The notes under the pieces were generated by a model. That model was not told the DNA's origin, did no database searches, and saw only the letters and a program-made list of their open reading frames with translations. This document shows positions 1 through 8,900 of a stretch of 64,000 nucleotides of DNA, in pieces. Every line of letters starts with the position of its first letter. The first letter of the stretch is position 1. The stretch is taken from NCBI GenBank assembly GCA_012840965.1, contig DUVQ01000009.1, forward strand, positions 18,028 to 82,027. The letters run 5' to 3'. Position numbers and translations under genes: made by a program. The DNA comes from Oligoflexales bacterium (GTDB lineage Bacteria > Myxococcota_A > UBA9042 > DTJE01).

Positions 1-1
1 T

Positions 2-598
2 CTGGGCCTTGATGATGGAGGCTTCATCATTGTGTGGCGTTCTGCAGTAAGTCGCGGTCCTGGCGTTAGCGACTACGATATATTCATGCGCCTCTACAAC
101 AATGAGGGGGCTGCTATAGGTGGTGAACAGCTTGTAAACACCACTACGACCAAGAATCAATCCAACCCCTCAATAGCCCAGATTACCAATAATCAGTACG
201 TGGTTGTTTGGGATTCAGAGGACCAAGACGGGTCTGGGCTTGGCATCTATGGGCAGCGTTTTACCCTTTATGGTACAGAACACGGCCCAGAGTTTAGGAT
301 AAACAGCACCACTATTAGCGATCAGGCCCAACCTGTCGTTGCTGGGTTCCCCTCCACAGGAAGGTGGGTTGTGTTGTGGCGCTCCAATGCTCAAGACGGT
401 TCAGGCCAGGGGACCTACGCACAACGGTTTTACGGTCCTGCAGCTTATGCTGGCGAATTCAGGGTTCACGAGTTTACGACCAGTGACCAGTGGTACCCAG
501 CTGCGGCATGCCATGCAGATCAATTCCTTGTGACCTGGTCCTCGTATGCACAGGACGGCTCAGGTTACGGGGTTTATGGCCGACTGTTTAGCTGGTGA
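2..598 (+). CDS. Secreted repeat protein, C-terminal part (5' end outside window)
   Basis: The reading frame is open from the first bases of the window, so this is the C-terminal end of a larger protein; a GTG at 32 lies inside the repeat and is unlikely to be the true start. Three imperfect repeats of about 50 residues are visible. Each has a hydrophobic strand ending in VW(D/R/S)S, followed by QDGSG-x-G-x-Y-x-(Q/R)-x-F. Such Trp/Gly/Asp repeats are typical of secreted beta-propeller or beta-sandwich surface proteins of Gram-negative bacteria. No catalytic motif is seen and the function is unknown. It ends 26 bp from a convergent gene. Confidence 0.8.
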   Translation: MGLDDGGFIIVWRSAVSRGPGVSDYDIFMRLYNNEGAAIGGEQLVNTTTTKNQSNPSIAQITNNQYVVVWDSEDQDGSGLGIYGQRFTLYGTEHGPEFRINSTTISDQAQPVVAGFPSTGRWVVLWRSNAQDGSGQGTYAQRFYGPAAYAGEFRVHEFTTSDQWYPAAACHADQFLVTWSSYAQDGSGYGVYGRLFSW

Positions 599-624
599 TA
601 GGCCCTAAAATTCAACGGTAATCG

Positions 625-1089
625 TTATTTTACTGGTTTGGGCTTAGGCTCTGAGGCTGGCTTTGCCTTTGGGGCGGCCTTTGGCTTATCGGCCTTTGGG
701 GCGGCCTTTGGGGCGGCCTTTGGCTTGGCGGCTTTTGGGGCGGCCTTGGGAGCAGCCTTCGGAGCCGCTTTGGGGGCAGCCTTCTCTGGCTTCGGCTCGG
801 CGGCCTCCGCTTCCTTTGCCTTGGCAAGTTCAGCTTGCAAATCAGCTACTTCCGCTTCCAATGACTTCACCACTGCACGCAAAGATGACAGCTCATCACG
901 GGTGACCAGCTCCAAAGTTCTGGCCACCAGCTTGATTTGCGCCTCCATGTTTTGCCGCATGTCGGCTTGGAAGTTTAACGCCTGGGAAAGCAGCGTTTGA
1001 ACACGCTGATCGGATAGAATCTTTAGAGCCATTGGTGAAAACTTCTCTAAAACTGCCTTTATAACCACTTCACGCCATATATCAGACAT
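625..1089 (-). CDS. UbiK/BMFP-like coiled-coil protein with Ala/Lys/Pro tail
   Basis: This 154-residue protein starts at 1089, where AAGGAG precedes ATG by 8 nt; an in-frame upstream ATG at 1182 has no such site. Residues 1-95 are helical. A segment reading LVTRDELSSLRAVVKSLEAE resembles the conserved LV(S/T)REEF coiled-coil part of the UbiK/YqiC (BMFP) family, whose E. coli member is a ubiquinone-synthesis accessory factor that binds membranes. The last 60 residues are PKAAPKAAPKA-type repeats like those of histone H1-like or phasin tails. The similarity is by eye, so a membrane or lipid accessory role is inference. It is divergent from the GAPDH gene. Confidence 0.6.
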   Translation of the reverse strand: MSDIWREVVIKAVLEKFSPMALKILSDQRVQTLLSQALNFQADMRQNMEAQIKLVARTLELVTRDELSSLRAVVKSLEAEVADLQAELAKAKEAEAAEPKPEKAAPKAAPKAAPKAAPKAAKPKAAPKAAPKADKPKAAPKAKPASEPKPKPVK

Positions 1090-1210
1090 CGATACAACTC
1101 CTTGAAAAAGCGCCCATTGGATGATCAACCGTTTGAGAGAACTTGTCAAATCAGGCTGTAAATTCAAAGTGGCAAACTTCAAGTAACATTAGGATTATTA
1201 GCGAAAGTTA

Positions 1211-1238
1211 TTGACAGAGCGTCATTCGGGAATAGAAT
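1211..1238 (+). promoter_or_regulatory. Sigma-70-type promoter of the GAPDH gene
   Basis: A perfect -35 box TTGACA (1211-1216) is followed after 16 bp by TAGAAT (1233-1238), which has five of six consensus bases. Transcription would begin near 1245, about 60 nt before the GAPDH start codon. It lies in the 215-bp divergent intergenic region. Confidence 0.7.
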
Positions 1239-1304
1239 CCGTGACCGTCAGGGTTCGAGTTATTCGAATTCATGCTGATGTCTTTTCGATATGGAGTGTT
1301 TGGA

Positions 1305-2354
1305 ATGAGTAAAGTAATCAGAATCGGAATAAATGGCTTTGGGCGAATTGGACGTCTGGTGGCCAGAGCGGCCATTGAGCAAGGTGGATTTGAGGTTGTT
1401 GCGATCAACGATTTGATCGATCCAAAAAATTATGCCAAGGGTGTCAGATTTAATGCCAAGCTGTTTGAGTTTGACTCTGCCCATGGCCGTTTCCCTGGGA
1501 CTGTCGAATATAACGACACCCAAATTATCATCAATGGTAAGCCCGCGGATTTTCTGTCTTTCAGGTCTCCTGAGGAGATTCCATGGGCCAAGTACGACGT
1601 CGATTTTGTCGTTGAAGCCACTGGTGTTTTCCGCAATCGCGCCCAGATTGAAGGCCATCTGAAGGCTGGTGCCAAGAAAGTGTTGCTTACGGTCCCCCCA
1701 AAGGATGCGATTGATGCCCTGATTGTTCATGGGGTCAACGACGCGGATCTGAAGCCTGAGCACAAGCTGATCTCTAATGCTTCGTGTACAACGAACTGTC
1801 TGGCTCCAGTGGTTAAGGTTCTGCACGAAAAATTCGGGCTTGTGCGTGGTTTCATGACCACAGTTCATGCCTACACCAACGACCAAAAAATCCTGGACCA
1901 GATTCACAGCAGCGACCTGCGAAGAGCTAGAACTGCCGCAGTTAACCTGATCCCGACGACAACTGGTGCTGCCAAGACAATTGGCAAAATTATTCCAGAA
2001 CTTGAAGGCCGTCTGGATGGTCTGGCAGTCAGAGCCCCTGTACAAGATGGCTCTTTGGTTGACTTTGTGTGTGAGCTGGAAAGAATCCAGGTTCGCGATC
2101 CAAAGGAAATGATTAAGGAAATCAATGCAGCCATGAAGGAAGCTGCAGAAGGTCCAATGAAGGGTGTATTGGAATACTCAGAAGACGAACTGGTTTCCAC
2201 TGATATCATTCATAACCCTGCTTCCTCTATCTTTGATGCGAATTCAACGATGGTCATGCCAAACAGCCGCATGGTTAAAGTGCTGGCTTGGTACGACAAC
2301 GAGTGGGGTTACTCCTGCCGTTGCGTAGACCTAATGCGAATCGCCCAGAAGTAG
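1305..2354 (+). CDS. gap: Glyceraldehyde-3-phosphate dehydrogenase
   Basis: This is the glycolytic NAD(P)-dependent enzyme converting glyceraldehyde-3-phosphate to 1,3-bisphosphoglycerate in the cytoplasm. The N-terminus carries the Rossmann motif INGFGRIGR. The catalytic Cys lies in SCTTNC (about residue 161), and the HAYTNDQ and RAARTAAVNLIPT-like segments are typical of the family. The start at 1305 (MSKVIRIG, 349 residues) fits the family length better than an ATG at 1272, and GGAG lies 8 nt upstream. It has a good promoter at 1211-1238 and appears monocistronic. A C-rich tract follows the stop codon. Confidence 0.95.
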   Translation: MSKVIRIGINGFGRIGRLVARAAIEQGGFEVVAINDLIDPKNYAKGVRFNAKLFEFDSAHGRFPGTVEYNDTQIIINGKPADFLSFRSPEEIPWAKYDVDFVVEATGVFRNRAQIEGHLKAGAKKVLLTVPPKDAIDALIVHGVNDADLKPEHKLISNASCTTNCLAPVVKVLHEKFGLVRGFMTTVHAYTNDQKILDQIHSSDLRRARTAAVNLIPTTTGAAKTIGKIIPELEGRLDGLAVRAPVQDGSLVDFVCELERIQVRDPKEMIKEINAAMKEAAEGPMKGVLEYSEDELVSTDIIHNPASSIFDANSTMVMPNSRMVKVLAWYDNEWGYSCRCVDLMRIAQK

Positions 2355-2357
2355 TTC

Positions 2358-2400
2358 AGCCCAGCCCGCCCTGGCCATGCCCCCGTCCCTGCCCCCCGGG
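2358..2400 (+). repeat. C-rich low-complexity tract A
   Basis: A run of CCC blocks separated by one to three bases begins 3 nt after the GAPDH stop codon. It has the same style as tracts at 4518, 10045, 31820 and 35758. The transcript would be C-rich and G-poor. Confidence 0.6.
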
Positions 2401-2490
2401 ATACACGCTTACCATAACCGGTAAAACAGGATACAATCCGCGCAGCTCTTTGTTAGAAACCAAAGGAAAAGCGGTCATGAAACAACAAAA

Positions 2491-4518
2491 ATGGGCTTTA
2501 TGGGTCGTTGTAAGCCTGACACCCCCGATAACGGACAAGAACCTCCAGAGCCATGTGAAACTGCCGCCATGACCGACAAGATAGAGGCAGCTACCACGGC
2601 GATGCAGGAGGCCAAGGCTGCCTATCAGGCCAAGCGTGAATCCGGTGAGCAAGAGGCAACAAGCGCTGCGATTGCCTATCTGAAAACCAAAGAAGCCGTA
2701 TCTGATATAAACACCGACGGGTCGGCGATTTTTTTCACCTGGGCATCCAGCATTAGGTGCGGTATTTACACTGCCCCTATGTCCTCTTTCGTCGGAAGTT
2801 ACGCCCCACAGCCCCCACCACCAGCTCCATCGCCGATAAATGCGCCCGTTGGCTCTGGGAAGGCCGCTGTTTACTCAACGCTGCCCCCCGAGGAAGGCTC
2901 GCAAAACACTCACCAGGAAATAAGACGATTGCTAACAAATGCCGGCTTTGATGTTGCTCCCGCATTTGAAGGCCCTGCAGTTACCTTGGAAGCTATCCGC
3001 CGGATATCCAAGTTAGACGTGGTTTACATTCGAGTCGATGGTGCCACCGACGATGAAGTCTTCGCCTTTTTGACCGGTCAGTCTCCAACTGGCGACCTCT
3101 GTCCAATGGCCGGCGAATTCAGTAGTCGCGCCATTGGACTTGGTACAACGGTAGACGACGATGGCACATACTTCACGATCTACCCGAATTTTTTCAAAGG
3201 CTTTGAATTTAAAGACGACAGTCTGCTTTATTTTTCGGCCTCTGACGGGCTCAGGAATGACAGTCTAGCATCCGTCATGCATGAAAAGGGACTAGGCGTG
3301 TTCATCGGCTGGAACAACAGCATATCGACTGGAACAGAGGACGAAAGGACAAACGTCACCCTTTTCGAGCGACTTTTACAGGGTGCATCACTTGGCGCCG
3401 CGATGACAGAGCTAAAGCAGGAGGACGAATCATTCGGCCAATGCTCAATAGTAATCGACGATGAGGAAGTCCTTGCTGAGCTTGACTACTACCCTAAACT
3501 GGAGGGCGCATCAATCCGGATCGTTACTGGATGCGATGAAGATTCGGAGTGTTTGCAAGAGCCTGACGAACAAGTCTGTCACAGTCACCAGTGCACCAAA
3601 AAAAGTTGCGTTTTGGAGTGTCAGCAACAAGGATGCGGCGTCAGTTCTCAGTGTCCTGAGTTGTCATGTGGTACTTGTGCTGATAATACAATCTGCGATA
3701 GCAACCTCAAGTGTATGCCGAAAGAGGTTAACGACTGTGTAGGTGGCTGGTGCTACATTCCTGCAGGCTCGTTTAAGATGGGAACTTTCGGCTCAGGGGT
3801 CAACGCTGATGAACAGCCGAAACATTCGGTCACGATTACACGCGCTTTCTATATACAGGAGACCGAGTTAACCCAAGGTCAGTGGAAGTTGCTTAATGAC
3901 ACGAATCCGTCTCACTTCAACACATGTGGTGATGACTGTCCCGTTGAGATGGTTAATTGGTTTGATGCTGCAAACTATGCAAATCAGCTTTCCGAAAATG
4001 AGGGGTTCCAAAAGTGTTACCAGTTTAGCAATTGTGGAACTCCCTTGGGAACGAACCAGGACTGTGTAGTCACTTTTGCAGGTCTTGATTGCAGAGGTTA
4101 TCGTTTGCCTACTGAGGCTGAATGGGAATATGCGGCTCGGGCGGGTACTACGTCATATTACTATGGCGATCTTGATGAAATTGCTTGGTATTACAGCACC
4201 AGTCACAATAGAACAGAAAGAGTGGGCCAGAAAACACCTAATGCGTGGGGATTATATGATGTTTCTGGCAATGTGTGTGAGTGGGTTAATGACTTCTACA
4301 GTGCCACTTATTATGAGGATCATTGCAAATCAGGTTGTAAGGATCCTCTGGGTCCCTCGAATGGCTGGCAGCGGGTTCATCGCGGCGGCGGGTTTGACTT
4401 TGACCCAGATGAGGTGCGTTCAGCTAGCCGTGACAAACGCGCACCTAATAGTGGCTTCATGGCCCTAGGCTTCCGCCTAGTAAGGACGGTAACCGAGCCC
4501 GAATTCCCACCCTTGTAG
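2491..4518 (+). CDS. FGE-like lipoprotein with degenerate protease-like domain; start out of frame
   Basis: Residues about 80-340 resemble a CHAT/C25-like alpha/beta domain, but the places where catalytic His and Cys are expected read YIRVDGA and YFSASDG, so it is probably inactive. A Cys-rich linker (about 350-410) follows. Then comes a complete FGE-sulfatase domain (about 420-665) with CYIPAGSFKMG, RLPTEAEWEYAARAG and SGNVCEWVNDF; the usual FGE cysteines after the HRGGG motif are missing. A ribosome-binding site (AAAGGAAAAG) and an ATG at 2477 begin a hydrophobic signal-like peptide (MKQQKWALWVVV). That frame is one base out of register with the main frame, which has RCKPDTPD where a lipoprotein Cys is expected. 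The native N-terminus seems to have been damaged or misassembled. Confidence 0.75.
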   Translation: MGFMGRCKPDTPDNGQEPPEPCETAAMTDKIEAATTAMQEAKAAYQAKRESGEQEATSAAIAYLKTKEAVSDINTDGSAIFFTWASSIRCGIYTAPMSSFVGSYAPQPPPPAPSPINAPVGSGKAAVYSTLPPEEGSQNTHQEIRRLLTNAGFDVAPAFEGPAVTLEAIRRISKLDVVYIRVDGATDDEVFAFLTGQSPTGDLCPMAGEFSSRAIGLGTTVDDDGTYFTIYPNFFKGFEFKDDSLLYFSASDGLRNDSLASVMHEKGLGVFIGWNNSISTGTEDERTNVTLFERLLQGASLGAAMTELKQEDESFGQCSIVIDDEEVLAELDYYPKLEGASIRIVTGCDEDSECLQEPDEQVCHSHQCTKKSCVLECQQQGCGVSSQCPELSCGTCADNTICDSNLKCMPKEVNDCVGGWCYIPAGSFKMGTFGSGVNADEQPKHSVTITRAFYIQETELTQGQWKLLNDTNPSHFNTCGDDCPVEMVNWFDAANYANQLSENEGFQKCYQFSNCGTPLGTNQDCVVTFAGLDCRGYRLPTEAEWEYAARAGTTSYYYGDLDEIAWYYSTSHNRTERVGQKTPNAWGLYDVSGNVCEWVNDFYSATYYEDHCKSGCKDPLGPSNGWQRVHRGGGFDFDPDEVRSASRDKRAPNSGFMALGFRLVRTVTEPEFPPL

Positions 4519-4549
4519 CCCTGCCCCTGTCCCTGTCCCCGCCCCCTGA
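4518..4549 (+). repeat. C-rich low-complexity tract B
   Basis: CCCTG(C/T) hexamer-like repeats start at the stop codon of the FGE-like gene and run up to the transposase remnant. They contain the CCCTGTCCCTGTCCC core also found at 10081-10115. Confidence 0.7.
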
Positions 4550-4553
4550 CGGT

Positions 4554-4727
4554 CGCGTCCGCTACCGCCTGCACCGTCCCTGGCCCAAGGCCCTCCATCG
4601 TCTTGCCGCTGGGCTTGGCGATGTCAGTCAGGTCCACCGCCACGTACGGCAGCTTACTGGCAGTCAGACGACCAACCTCCGACAGGTAACTGGTCAGTCG
4701 AACATTACTGCAGTGGGGAAGGTCTAA
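4554..4727 (-). pseudogene. Internally deleted DDE transposase / insertion sequence end
   Basis: Read on the minus strand, the translation contains LPYVAVDLTDIAKPSGKTME. This closely matches the first-Asp region (D-L-S-D-I-x-K-P-x-x-x-K-M-E) of a family of DDE transposases. Only about 55 residues remain and no start or later DDE motifs are present, so it is a relic. The element's end is at 4712-4727 (AGTGGGGAAGGTCTAA). About 30 bp including this end, and running into the element, also begin the MITE-like element at 9892, with one mismatch. The IS family was not determined. Confidence 0.7.
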
Positions 4728-4795
4728 TTCGAACACCGTTGCTTCCAAATATCGGCTGCGGTACACTTGATGTCCCCAATGGGAGAAACGCGACC

Positions 4796-5914
4796 ATGAA
4801 ACTCATGTTTTCATTCCTGGCTGTTTTGATCGCCTGCGGCTGTGCCTCAAGAGACTCTGCCTCAATATCACCCACGAAGGGGGTTTCCGTTGATGAAATG
4901 GACACGGCTCAGTTCGATGGAACCGGCTGTGTGCTGTCCAGACAGATCGATGCAGTCACGGCGGAAATGATCTGCATGGAATTCGACGACATCTGGCAGA
5001 TGGGCGCAAAAATTGTCACGGTGCGAATCGGGCAGGAGGGACTGGATTTCGTTAAGAAAGATTTGTCCAGTATTGCTGAAAGCGACGAGTACGGCACGGC
5101 GTTCAAAAAATCAGTCAAGGACGCTGCTGATGGTGAATCTTACGTAAAGCCTATCGAAGTTGTTCTGTCTGGGTCGACGGCTACGCTACCGGGCACTGAT
5201 TTCACGCTGAAGGTAGAGTCTTCGAATGAAGCGTTCGGTCTCGCGATTTCAAAGGACAATTTTGTCGTGAGCTCTTTCAGTCAGCCTCGGCCAGAGTTTC
5301 ACGATATTTCGCTGGTTGGTGCATGGTTTCTTGCTGATATGAAGGGGGTGCTCGCGCAGATCGTCGACCACCTCAACGCACCGGGCCGCAGCCCGAGTGT
5401 GGAGGGATTCAGATACGTCTATCTGTCCTTCAAGGACGCGCCGACCGGCCCTATTGAGCCGAAACCTTTGAAACTGACTTACCGCAATACTAAAAGTAGA
5501 CAGGCGTTCGATGTCATCTGGCCGTACATCAATGGGCGCTTGGAAATTGAGGACCTCCATATGGAAGGCGATTGGTCGAGCGATGCCCAGCCAGACCCCG
5601 GGTCTCTTATTGTCGAAGGTGACAACCTCCTGGCCTTCTTCGGCGCGGAGGTCATGTCGACGCTCCCCATGTACTGGAAGGATCGACAGCGTGCAAACTT
5701 CGCATGCTTCTGGGAACCGGAATCCGTATATTGGACTGCAGAGAAGAAACTGGTCACCGTGAAGGGAATGTCTCTGGAAGCGATAGCATACCGACTGGTT
5801 CATTTGGAAGGTGATGGGTTTGACAGCAAAGAATACTGGGTATCACCAGAAGTCGGCCTGGTTCGTGGTCCGAACATTGTTCTGGAGAAGGTCGTAGAAA
5901 TGAATGCTAGGTGA
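4796..5914 (+). CDS. Lipoprotein of unknown function
   Basis: The 372-residue product begins MKLMFSFLAVLIACGCAS, a short charged start, a hydrophobic stretch and a lipobox (LIAC or ACGC), so it should be a lipoprotein. The start at 4796 has GGGAG upstream; an in-frame ATG at 4739 would destroy the signal. The mature part is a mixed alpha/beta sequence without a family I recognise. It sits just inside the transposon-end copy at 4712-4727 and is convergent with the VWA/OmpA gene 75 bp away. Both lie in the stretch bounded by inverted transposon ends. Confidence 0.7.
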   Translation: MKLMFSFLAVLIACGCASRDSASISPTKGVSVDEMDTAQFDGTGCVLSRQIDAVTAEMICMEFDDIWQMGAKIVTVRIGQEGLDFVKKDLSSIAESDEYGTAFKKSVKDAADGESYVKPIEVVLSGSTATLPGTDFTLKVESSNEAFGLAISKDNFVVSSFSQPRPEFHDISLVGAWFLADMKGVLAQIVDHLNAPGRSPSVEGFRYVYLSFKDAPTGPIEPKPLKLTYRNTKSRQAFDVIWPYINGRLEIEDLHMEGDWSSDAQPDPGSLIVEGDNLLAFFGAEVMSTLPMYWKDRQRANFACFWEPESVYWTAEKKLVTVKGMSLEAIAYRLVHLEGDGFDSKEYWVSPEVGLVRGPNIVLEKVVEMNAR

Positions 5915-5989
5915 CCCGAGCGGTTCAGAAGGAGAGATGGCGCTTTCGCGGGTCCTTCTCGCATGCGCCTATGCCCTAGTTACCCGGCA

Positions 5990-8900
5990 TCAGTCGTTTC
6001 CGGTTCCGAACCAGCCCGTCGGAGGCGTCTCCATCATGAGCAATTCAACGCGGCGGTTGCGGGCATGGGCACGCGGCGAGTCGCCCGCTTGTACTGGCTG
6101 TCGCTTGCCAAACGAAAGCACGAACATCCGTTCGGCCGGGACTCCCATGTCGTCACTAAAAATCTGCGCCACGGATTCTGCACGGCGTGCGGCCAGCGCA
6201 TCATTGAGTTCATCGGAGCCCCGCTTGTCGGCGTGACCCTCGACACGCAGGAAGGCCTTTGGATACTGCTGCATTGCCAAAGCAATCTCGCGAAGGAACG
6301 GCATCATGGCAGGCGATGGATTGTGGTCGTTGGTCTCAAAGTAGACGGAACTGCTCGGAAGTTCTCGGGTCAGCACGCGCATCAATCGGTGGATCCGGCC
6401 CCCCGACGCCAGGATGAGCTGCCCATCAACAACGGCTAGGCCACTGGAGGCGTTCTGCTCGTAGCCAAGTCCCACAGGAAAGAACTCGAATCCCCCATTC
6501 TCGCTGCACTGAACCTCACGGTGCGAAACGGCGCAGACCACCTCGGGGGATGTCCCCAACCGAACAAGGCGCCGCGCCCCGCTGCCGGGCGCCAAAACAC
6601 GTGTCCAGTTCCCCGAATCGCCGATGCTGCGATACAATGAGCCATCCGCGCCAGCCAGCAGCCAAATTTGCTGGTGGACCGGAAGCATCATCTGGCTCGC
6701 AACGCCCTTCAGGCAGGGTTCGGCCAGCCCACGCACCGCTCGCTCAACCCAGTTCTCGCCGCCATCGGTGGTGCAGATCATTCGGTCATGGCTGCTCAAC
6801 ACGCAAAATGCCCGGGGGTTGGTTTCCTGGCCTCGCCAGAACACGACCGGTATGGCACCAGCCGGAGGGGATACGGACAGTGCCGGCACGACCATTCGCC
6901 GAATCCGTTCGGGTGCCGCGTCAAGGCGCCATTGCTCAAGAACAAGGGCCCCTGCGGCGTCCCTACCCAGAACCAGAAATGCACTACGCGCCAACCAGGC
7001 CACGTGCAGCAGCTCCGACAGATCTGTGGTCACCTGACTCGGCCGGCCCTCCGCATCCAACAGCCACAGTCGGTGGTCGGATCCCACGATCAGGGACCGG
7101 TTACCTAATGGTCGCACCTCCCTAAATGGCGTTGCAATCTCGACAGCAAGTGGCAACCATTTTGCGCCACACGCATCCGAACGCAGTAGTCCATCGGATG
7201 CGGCAACCACTAGGCTCGGACACTCCGGGCGCCCACCAAGCCCCCACATGTCCAGGAAATCGACATCAGGAGACGCACCGAACTCGTTCCACCGGTGGAT
7301 CGGGCGTACGGCGACTTGTACCTCCCCGGCGTTTCGGGGAGGACGAACCCGAACCACGTACTGGCGAGACAGTCGTTCGGCAATCTCCTGTAAGGCATCA
7401 ACGTAGGGCTGCGGACTCGTCGTATCGTCGGGAACGTGGATGACCTGTCCCTGCAGCTCCGAAGCGAGTTGCCTAAAGGCGGAGTCACCCGGGTTCGCGT
7501 CGGGCGTGACCAGTAGGAATGGCCGAATCTGGCGGGTCTCCAGTTCCCGGATCAGTTTCACGGTCTCAGGGTCGTTCGCTCGGATTACCGGCTCTCCACA
7601 TGTATGAAGCATCGTGCGAAGCGCATTGTCCCAATAGCCATCTTGAACGCACCTGGGAAGGCCGAACTTCTGAGCACACTTGGACAGGAGCGACGGGGCA
7701 TCCCCCCCCAGTTTCCGAATACAACCGGCTTCGCAGTTGGCAGCCTCGCCGGAAGCCAATGCCCGACAGTTCCTACGACACTGGAGAATCTCTTTCCCCT
7801 TGTTGCACGGACTATTCGAATGAGTCCGCAACCTGTCATGGCCTCCAGTGTTGATCTGCAACGGTTCGTCGGTCATCAGGACGACAACACGTTCGCCCTT
7901 CGCCCCCTGAAGCATTGTTCCCGCCTCCAAGAGCGCCGCCACACCGTCCTCACCGTCCCCGCCGCCAGTGGCGGATGACAGTTGCTGCATCCATCGGATG
8001 AACTGATCAGACTTGCTGGAGGGGCGATGCACATCCATCACCTGCTCGGTAAAGGTCAGCAACCCCAGGCGGGCACTGCGCCCCCGGTAGTTCAGGGTAC
8101 TCGCGAAGTGGGCAACGGCCATGCGCACGGCCTCCCGTTCGGTGCTCATGCTGCCTGACATGTCGATCGCGAAAACAATGTCGAGGGGGCGTTCCTCCTC
8201 GAATCCCCAGAACTGGAGGATCTCGACCTTACGGCTGCCAAAGAAGACACGAAACGCATCGCGGGTCAGGCCAGAAACGCGGGCTCCAGATGCATCGCGC
8301 ACCTCGATATAGAGATCAAGATCCCCGTTGGCCTGGCGGATCGTTCGAGTAATCGCCGCCCGCATCCCGAACGCATCCTTTCGCTGGAGTTCGACGAAGG
8401 CCAGAAACCGTTCCTCCGCCTCGCGGGATTCGCGGGCCTCTGGGAACCAGCGGACAAAGCGCAACCACTTCGCGGGCTGGTCCGCCAACTCGGCCTCCTG
8501 CCAGTAGAACGTCACCGCACGCTTCTGGAACCGTTCGGCCTCCCGATCATCCGGGAAAAGGCGCGCATATAGCAGACTCATCGGACCGGACTTGTGGCGG
8601 CTGGCGGCTTTGGCCAGTTTCGCACGAAAGCGCTCAGCCTGCTCGGAGATTCGTGGAACCGATTCCATTACTTGAAGCAGGGTATCCGTCTGTTCATCAT
8701 CCAAAGGCTGGCCGGCCTCCAGTGCCTGTCTCAGCGCACGCAGGTGGTAGTCGGCAATCGCTCGCTCGAAGCGCTCCGGCCACTGCCCCCGGGTGTACCG
8801 TTCCAGACCGGCGATCAGCTGATTGAGTTCATGCGACGCGTGCGCATCCTGGAATGCACGACGCGCCTCCCGATCGTAGAGCTCGGGTTCGAAAGGTACC

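Noticed and set aside
638..1000. Gly/Ala/Phe-rich open frame on the plus strand
   Set aside because: It is the antisense shadow of the Ala/Lys/Pro tail of the BMFP-like gene.
1250..1268. tRNA T-loop-like GGTTCGAGT
   Set aside because: No acceptor, D or anticodon stem can be formed around it; it lies in the GAPDH leader.
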